Below are positions 6,962 through 10,713 of a stretch of 10,713 nucleotides of DNA, in pieces (the first letter of the stretch is position 1; every line of letters starts with the position of its first letter). The position numbers were made by a program, and so were the translations under genes. The DNA comes from DATDRS01 sp035291605 (GTDB taxonomy: Bacteria > Chloroflexota > Anaerolineae > Anaerolineales > UBA6663). The DNA is taken from contig DATDRS010000448.1 in the NCBI GenBank assembly GCA_035291605.1, positions 1 to 10,713 on the forward strand, in the 5' to 3' direction. Under the pieces are notes generated by a model. It saw nothing but the letters and a program-made list of their open reading frames with translations. It did no database searches and was not told where the DNA came from.

Positions 6962-9900
6962 TCATTGATTGGATTGAAACGTACGATGGATCAGCGCGCC
7001 TTGATGATTGGCCTCCAGCGCCAGAACCTGATCGAATTGAGATTGCGCTTCCGTCCCGTGGCCCAGTCCCAGGTGTCCCAGCGCCATCATATAGTGGCAG
7101 TGAATGCGGTTGCGCTGGTTCAGGTCTTCGTCAAACACCAGAAAGGTGGGGAGGGATACGGCGAAGTAATCCATCTGCACGTCGTCGTTCAGGTGCGACT
7201 GGCCGTAGTCCACCAGCTTCTGGAAGATGCTCCGCGCTTCGTCGTCCCGGCCCAGTTTCTGCCGCGCGAGGCCCTGGTAAAAGATCATGTCCGGCGGCTG
7301 GTCGTTGTAATACATGGCCGAGGTCGGCTCGCCCAGGCCGGTGGCGGCCTTCTCAAAATACTCACGCGCTTTGGCGGCGTCGCCGCGCCCCTCGTGCGCC
7401 AGGCCGAGATCGTAATAGATGTTGTTCTCCTGCGCGTTGAGCAGTTTGCCCTCGCCCAGATTGTGCGGATAAACCAGAGCGTGCTCCAGATGCTCCACGG
7501 CTTCTGAGTATTTGCCCGCCTCAATCAGAGCCTTAGCCTGCTCAACAAGGCTGATGATGTACTGGCCGGTGGTCTTACCCTCGCCGCCCTCCCACGGATG
7601 GAACTTGCGCGCCAGCAGCGCGGCGTAGGCTTCGGCGTGCCGCCCGTGCATATTCAACAGCGCGATGTATTCGATGGTCAGGTCGTCGCGCCGCTCGACG
7701 AGATGGAGATGCTGTTCCAACCGCGCCAGCCGTTCCTGCGGCGGGCGGTTGAGCTTCTTCTCCAGTTGATCGAGTTCAAACAGCACACGCGCGTCGTCCG
7801 GGTTCAGCGCAAAAGCGCGCTCGTATGCCTCGTGGGCGCGCGCCGGGTCGCGCAGTTTGTTGAAGTACGCCAGCCCGAGGTTGCGGTGCGTGGCCGGGTG
7901 GTTCGGATCGAGACCGCGCGCTTTCTCCCAGCACTCAATCGCTTCGGCGTAGCGGCGGTGCGCGTACCAGAAGTTGCCGAGGTAATACGGCGCGCGCGCG
8001 TCCGCCGGGTTCACCTTCATCGCATCCTGCAAAACCGGCGCACTCTCCAGCCGGTGCGGGAAACAGTAGTCGGGCGACAGGGCGGCGGCCTGCTTGAACG
8101 CCTCCAACGCGCCGGGCCGGTCGCCTTTTTGCAAGCGGCAACCGGCGATGAAGTATGCCGTCAGCGGCTCGCGCTTGGGTGAGGTTTCTAACACGCCGAT
8201 GGCGTCGTCGAACAGCCCGGCGTGCATATAATCTAGCCCGATCTCGACGTGGACGCTGGCGTTGCCCCGGGCCAGCTGCGCGAACGACTCATCCCCCGCC
8301 AATACCTTGCGCTCCCACATCACGCCGAAGTCCATCACGTCCAACTCCAGCGCGAGCGCGGCTTCTTTCAGCGCTTCGTCCTTCCGTCCCAATTGGCGCA
8401 GCAGCGCAATCTTGAGATGGCGGGCTTTGTGGTGCGACCCGTTGCGGCGCAGGACGTTGTTGGCGAGTTCCAACGCCTGCTCCGCGTCGCCGAAGCGAGC
8501 CGCCAGCCGGGCCAACTCGAAGTAAGCGGCGTCCTGCCACGCGGCGTTCCAGACGGCCTTGTAGAAAGCCTCGAACGCCTCACGGTAACGGCCCTGCATC
8601 TTCAGCGACAAGCCGAGGTTGTAGTATGGCTCGCCGTCATAGGGGTTTGGGTTGCGGCGCGTCAGGCTTTCGAGGGCCTTGCGGAAATAGGGCTCGGCCT
8701 CGGCGAACTTGCCGCGCCGATAGAGCAATCGCCCCATCGCGTTGTTGCACCGGCTGTCGAACGGATCGCGGCGCAGGGCTTCTGAGTAGTATGGCTCCGG
8801 CGCGTACGTGGCGTGGCGGTATTGCTCCAGATGCAGGCCGGTGAGGAATAGTTCTTCGTTCGAGGCGATTTCGACGGGTAGTTTGGCCGCAGTGGCCGGG
8901 GCAGGGATGGGGGCTTTCTCGTCAGGCAGAGGCGTAAACGAGATCAGTTCGCCGCCGGTGTGCGCGTCAAGGACGCGCAGGGTGACCCGCTGCGGCCGCG
9001 TGTTCTCAGGCAATACGACCGATTCCATCAATACCTGCTCAGGCGAGAGCGCAGCGATCCGTTCCCACACGACGCCCCCCTCCCGCCGCAGTTCCACGTG
9101 GACCTGGCGCGGCTGAGTCACGTACACGCCGACTTTTGCCCGATCGCCCTCGAACTCGAGGTTCACCACGGCGTCTTTGCTCGCGTTCTTCGCCGGGCCG
9201 ATGAGCTTATAGGGCATGAAAACTTGCGTGAAGCACTTCTCTTCACCCGGCATCAGCCAGGAGAAGTCGGGTTGGTTGTCGGTGAAGGCGCCGCACATCA
9301 ACTCGATGTACGGCCCGTCCTCGTCGGTGAGCTGCCGGTCCCACGCCTGGCCGAAGTCGCCGTTGCCCCACGTCCACTGCTTCTTACCCGGTACAAGGTG
9401 ATGATTGGCGATGTGCATCATGCCCGCCTGCGGGCCGTGGTCATAGTCGCCGACGAAATCGAAATCCGAGTGATAGGCCATGTAGGAGGTGGGCACGGGG
9501 ATGTTCTTGTAACGGGAAATATCTGTTCCCGGACTGTAATTGACCTTATAATAGGTGCCAGTCGCGATGGGAAAGTCCGACACATCACGCCTGCCGTGAT
9601 CCATCACCGCGTGTACGTCAGGGGGGAAGACAGACTGATAGGCGTCGTTGACGTGCACGGCCGGGTTGGCCCACCAGAGAAAGGTTTGCGGTTCACTGGT
9701 GCGGTTGTACAATTGCACCTTGATTTCCAGGTACGCCCGGTCGGGGTAGAGCGTGAAGCCGTGTAGGCCCTTAGTGAAAAACATGCGCTCGATTTCCGAG
9801 CACCACACCGTTTGGCTGCCGTCAGTGTCTTCAATGATGCGCCAGTCCACCGGGTCGAAGGTGCTGGGGCGGTGGTGCTGGGGCCAGTTGAACTCGATGC

Positions 9901-10252
9901 CGCCCGAGATCCAGGGTCCGGCTAACCCCACCAGCGCCGGTTTGATGACGCGGTTATAATAGATAAAGTGATACCCATTGGTCTTGTCTTGCGCCATCTG
10001 GACGCGCCCACCCAGCTCGGGCAGAATCATGATCCTGAGATAGCGATTTTCAAGAAACAGCGCCGTGTATGGTCGCTCAGTCTTCTGGTCCAGCACGCGG
10101 TCGATCACCGGGTAGGGATAGACCACCCCGCTGCTGCCCTGATAAACGCGCTTCTCCAGGAACATCGGATTCTTGTCGGGCTGTCCAGTGCCATAGGTCG
10201 GAATCGTGATGGTTTCAGCCCATGCCCTGACGGTATCCGAGGTTGAGATCAT
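6962..10252 (-). CDS. DUF5107 (mutarotase-like) N-terminal domain fused to a long TPR array
   Basis: First gene of the operon, 1096 residues, with no signal peptide from the preferred start. The N-terminal half (about 20-345) is DUF5107-like: TIPTY, NPMFLEKRVYQGSSG, LPELGGRVQMAQDKTNGYHF and WISGGIEFNWPQHHRP. The LGGRV...DK..G pattern resembles galactose mutarotase-fold proteins, so carbohydrate binding or anomer conversion is a reasonable inference. A linker rich in Pro/Ala (about 440-460) leads into TPR units covering about 480-1080. The clearest are EPYYNLGLSLKMQGRYREAF (541-560), APYYLGNFWYAHRRYAEAIE (754-773), RNLGLAYFNKLRDPARAHEA (790-809) and IYYDLGLAHEGRGDAAKARE (945-964). Residues are numbered from the ATG at 10252, chosen because GGGGA (10262-10266) lies 9 bases upstream and the protein then begins MISTSDTVRAW, as relatives do. 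The ATG at 10321 would add 23 unconvincing residues. No enzymatic function has been established for this architecture, to my knowledge; it may sense or process the pathway sugar. Confidence 0.9.
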   Translation of the reverse strand: MISTSDTVRAWAETITIPTYGTGQPDKNPMFLEKRVYQGSSGVVYPYPVIDRVLDQKTERPYTALFLENRYLRIMILPELGGRVQMAQDKTNGYHFIYYNRVIKPALVGLAGPWISGGIEFNWPQHHRPSTFDPVDWRIIEDTDGSQTVWCSEIERMFFTKGLHGFTLYPDRAYLEIKVQLYNRTSEPQTFLWWANPAVHVNDAYQSVFPPDVHAVMDHGRRDVSDFPIATGTYYKVNYSPGTDISRYKNIPVPTSYMAYHSDFDFVGDYDHGPQAGMMHIANHHLVPGKKQWTWGNGDFGQAWDRQLTDEDGPYIELMCGAFTDNQPDFSWLMPGEEKCFTQVFMPYKLIGPAKNASKDAVVNLEFEGDRAKVGVYVTQPRQVHVELRREGGVVWERIAALSPEQVLMESVVLPENTRPQRVTLRVLDAHTGGELISFTPLPDEKAPIPAPATAAKLPVEIASNEELFLTGLHLEQYRHATYAPEPYYSEALRRDPFDSRCNNAMGRLLYRRGKFAEAEPYFRKALESLTRRNPNPYDGEPYYNLGLSLKMQGRYREAFEAFYKAVWNAAWQDAAYFELARLAARFGDAEQALELANNVLRRNGSHHKARHLKIALLRQLGRKDEALKEAALALELDVMDFGVMWERKVLAGDESFAQLARGNASVHVEIGLDYMHAGLFDDAIGVLETSPKREPLTAYFIAGCRLQKGDRPGALEAFKQAAALSPDYCFPHRLESAPVLQDAMKVNPADARAPYYLGNFWYAHRRYAEAIECWEKARGLDPNHPATHRNLGLAYFNKLRDPARAHEAYERAFALNPDDARVLFELDQLEKKLNRPPQERLARLEQHLHLVERRDDLTIEYIALLNMHGRHAEAYAALLARKFHPWEGGEGKTTGQYIISLVEQAKALIEAGKYSEAVEHLEHALVYPHNLGEGKLLNAQENNIYYDLGLAHEGRGDAAKAREYFEKAATGLGEPTSAMYYNDQPPDMIFYQGLARQKLGRDDEARSIFQKLVDYGQSHLNDDVQMDYFAVSLPTFLVFDEDLNQRNRIHCHYMMALGHLGLGHGTEAQSQFDQVLALEANHQGALIHRTFQSNQ

Positions 10253-10306
10253 GTCAGCGATTCCCCAAATAGATATGACGACTGAGCGACAGATGCCAAT
10301 GCATAG

Positions 10307-10335
10307 TTGACATAGAACCACAGGTCGCCTAAAAT
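10307..10335 (+). promoter_or_regulatory. Sigma70/SigA-type promoter for the solute-binding protein gene
   Basis: A perfect -35 box TTGACA (10307-10312) is followed after 17 bases by TAAAAT (10330-10335), five of six matches to the -10 consensus. Transcription would start near 10342 and give a leader of about 124 nt before the ATG at 10466. A direct repeat CATAG at 10302 and 10311 flanks the -35 box. The promoter overlaps the opposing operon promoter. Confidence 0.7.
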
Positions 10336-10362
10336 TCTATCCGCTCACACAAAAAAAGGCAA
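10334..10362 (-). promoter_or_regulatory. Sigma70/SigA-type promoter for the sugar-acid operon
   Basis: On the minus strand TTGCCT (10362-10357; four of six matches) is followed after 17 bases by TAGAAT (10339-10334; five of six). The start point would be near 10327, giving a leader of about 75 nt before the preferred ATG at 10252. The -10 box shares bases 10334-10335 with the -10 box of the plus-strand promoter, so the two polymerases could not bind together. Confidence 0.55.
10336..10349. promoter_or_regulatory. Possible LacI/GalR-family operator over both promoters
   Basis: The 14-mer TCTATCCGCTCACA matches the LacI-family operator pattern TGTnAnCGnTnACA at 8 of its 10 fixed positions, with the central CG at 10342-10343. 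Read on the minus strand it contains TGTGAGCGGATA, identical to 12 consecutive bases of the E. coli lac O1 operator. It covers the minus -10 box and the plus start site, where a repressor would block both genes. No LacI-type protein is encoded in the window, and one arm is degenerate, so this is tentative. Confidence 0.4.
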
Positions 10363-10449
10363 AACCCCGCCGAGAAGGAGGCGCCATCCAGACAATACTC
10401 ATCACATCTCTTCGCCGCAATGAGAAGGCAAGCCGACCACTAACTATTT

Positions 10450-10456
10450 GGAGGAG
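10450..10456 (+). promoter_or_regulatory. Strong ribosome binding site of the solute-binding protein gene
   Basis: GGAGGAG stands 9 bases before the ATG at 10466 and is by far the best Shine-Dalgarno in the window. It fixes the start of the truncated plus-strand gene and predicts high expression, as expected of a transport binding protein. Confidence 0.85.
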
Positions 10457-10465
10457 AACTAAATC

Positions 10466-10713
10466 ATGACCAAGTTCAAGTTTCTCAACGCCCTCGCGCT
10501 TGTCGCGCTGGTGCTGGCCGCATGCGGTGGCCCGGCGACGACAGCCGCCCCCCAAGCGACCCAGCCCCCCGCAGCGACTCAACCCCCTGCAGCCACTCAG
10601 CCCCCTGCAGCCACCCAGCCCCCTGAGGGTGGTTTGAAGGAAGTCCCCCGCAACCAGACGCTGGTGATGGGTTGGAGCGTTGCCTCGCCCCTTGGCGTGA
10701 CCAACCCGTGGGC
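10466..10713 (+). CDS. ABC-transporter substrate-binding lipoprotein, N-terminal part only
   Basis: Divergent from the catabolic operon and open to the right edge; 82 full codons are present. MTKFKF, a hydrophobic stretch (LNALALVALVLA) and the lipobox LAAC give a diacylglycerol-anchored Cys20, so the protein is exported and membrane tethered. Residues 21-56 are a low-complexity linker with a repeated AATQPP unit. The mature domain opens with LKEVPRNQTLVMGWS and TNPW. VPRNxTL openings are, from memory, common among Chloroflexota family-5 (oligopeptide/oligosaccharide type) solute-binding proteins. The domain itself is cut off, so its class is inferred. It most likely delivers the sugar or oligosaccharide degraded by the facing operon, with permease and ATPase genes expected beyond the window. 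The start is fixed by the GGAGGAG ribosome site. Confidence 0.8.
   Translation, partial: MTKFKFLNALALVALVLAACGGPATTAAPQATQPPAATQPPAATQPPAATQPPEGGLKEVPRNQTLVMGWSVASPLGVTNPW
10553..10624 (+). repeat. Four tandem 18-bp units encoding (A/Q)ATQPP linker
   Basis: Four consecutive 18-bp units (residues 30-53 of the lipoprotein) encode QATQPP followed by three copies of AATQPP. The last two units differ by a single base (cAC-T versus cAC-C in the Thr codon). Because the unit is a multiple of three, slippage would change linker length without breaking the frame. The repeat forms the flexible tether between the lipid anchor and the binding domain. Confidence 0.9.

Noticed and set aside
8960..9766. 268-codon plus-strand open frame
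   Set aside because: Antisense to the DUF5107-TPR gene, whose coding frame shows clear domain motifs. No ribosome site or known motif supports it.
10270..10299. Alternative minus-strand promoter TTGGCA with TATCTA
   Set aside because: The -10 matches only three of six positions, and the start would fall on the ribosome site of the DUF5107 gene. The TTGCCT/TAGAAT pair upstream is better placed.
10253..10321. 23-residue N-terminal extension of the DUF5107 protein (ATG at 10321)
   Set aside because: It begins only about 6 nt after the predicted transcript start and lacks a Shine-Dalgarno. The downstream ATG at 10252 has GGGGA at a good distance and gives the usual family N-terminus.
10337..10582. 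81-codon minus-strand open frame across the divergent intergenic region
   Set aside because: It overlaps both promoters and runs antisense to the lipoprotein signal peptide. The translation has no recognisable features.
1..10713. CRISPR arrays, tRNA or rRNA genes, insertion sequences
   Set aside because: I saw no regularly spaced repeats, transposase motifs, tRNA cloverleaf sequence or rRNA-like stretches. Coding sequence fills nearly the whole window.

Overview
The window is a G+C-rich bacterial segment that reads as one long minus-strand catabolic operon. It runs leftward from about 10,330 to beyond base 1. A divergent plus-strand transport gene begins at 10,466 and leaves the window on the right. 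The encoded proteins suggest Chloroflexota (Anaerolineae-like). These are a solute-binding lipoprotein tethered by a low-complexity Ala-Thr-Gln-Pro linker, a DUF5107-TPR fusion protein, and a palindromic GGGCGAAGC-type intergenic repeat. This placement is an inference from remembered genome features; there is no rRNA or other marker gene in the window.

Layout in the direction of operon transcription (right to left): (1) a large DUF5107 + TPR protein (10252-6962); (2) a lipoprotein of the glucose/sorbosone (PQQ-type) dehydrogenase family (6944-5508); (3) a GntR/FadR-type regulator with an FCD domain (5480-4677); (4) an extended SDR NAD-dependent sugar or uronate dehydrogenase/epimerase (4680-3847); (5) an enolase-superfamily dehydratase of the galactonate-dehydratase type (3840-2653); (6) a seven-bladed propeller lactonase (2619-1552); (7) a PfkB-family 2-keto-3-deoxygluconate kinase (1547-570); (8) a KDPG aldolase, cut by the left edge (476-1). 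Gaps are 4 to 93 bp, and there is an ATGA overlap between genes 3 and 4. The largest gap, between kinase and aldolase, is filled by an imperfect 16-bp inverted repeat.

Together the enzymes spell out an oxidative sugar-acid route of the semi-phosphorylative Entner-Doudoroff kind. The steps are sugar (or uronate) to lactone (SDR and/or the exported dehydrogenase), lactone to aldonate (lactonase), aldonate to 2-keto-3-deoxy acid (dehydratase), its phosphorylation (kinase), and cleavage to pyruvate plus a triose phosphate (aldolase). The starting sugar cannot be read from the sequence; galactose-, glucose- or hexuronate-type substrates all remain possible.

The 213-bp divergent intergenic region (10253-10465) holds the control point. 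A plus-strand TTGACA-N17-TAAAAT promoter and a minus-strand TTGCCT-N17-TAGAAT promoter overlap so closely that their -10 boxes share two bases. A lac-operator-like 14-mer sits on top of both. This suggests mutually exclusive transcription of uptake and catabolic genes under a repressor not encoded here, possibly together with the operon's own GntR protein.
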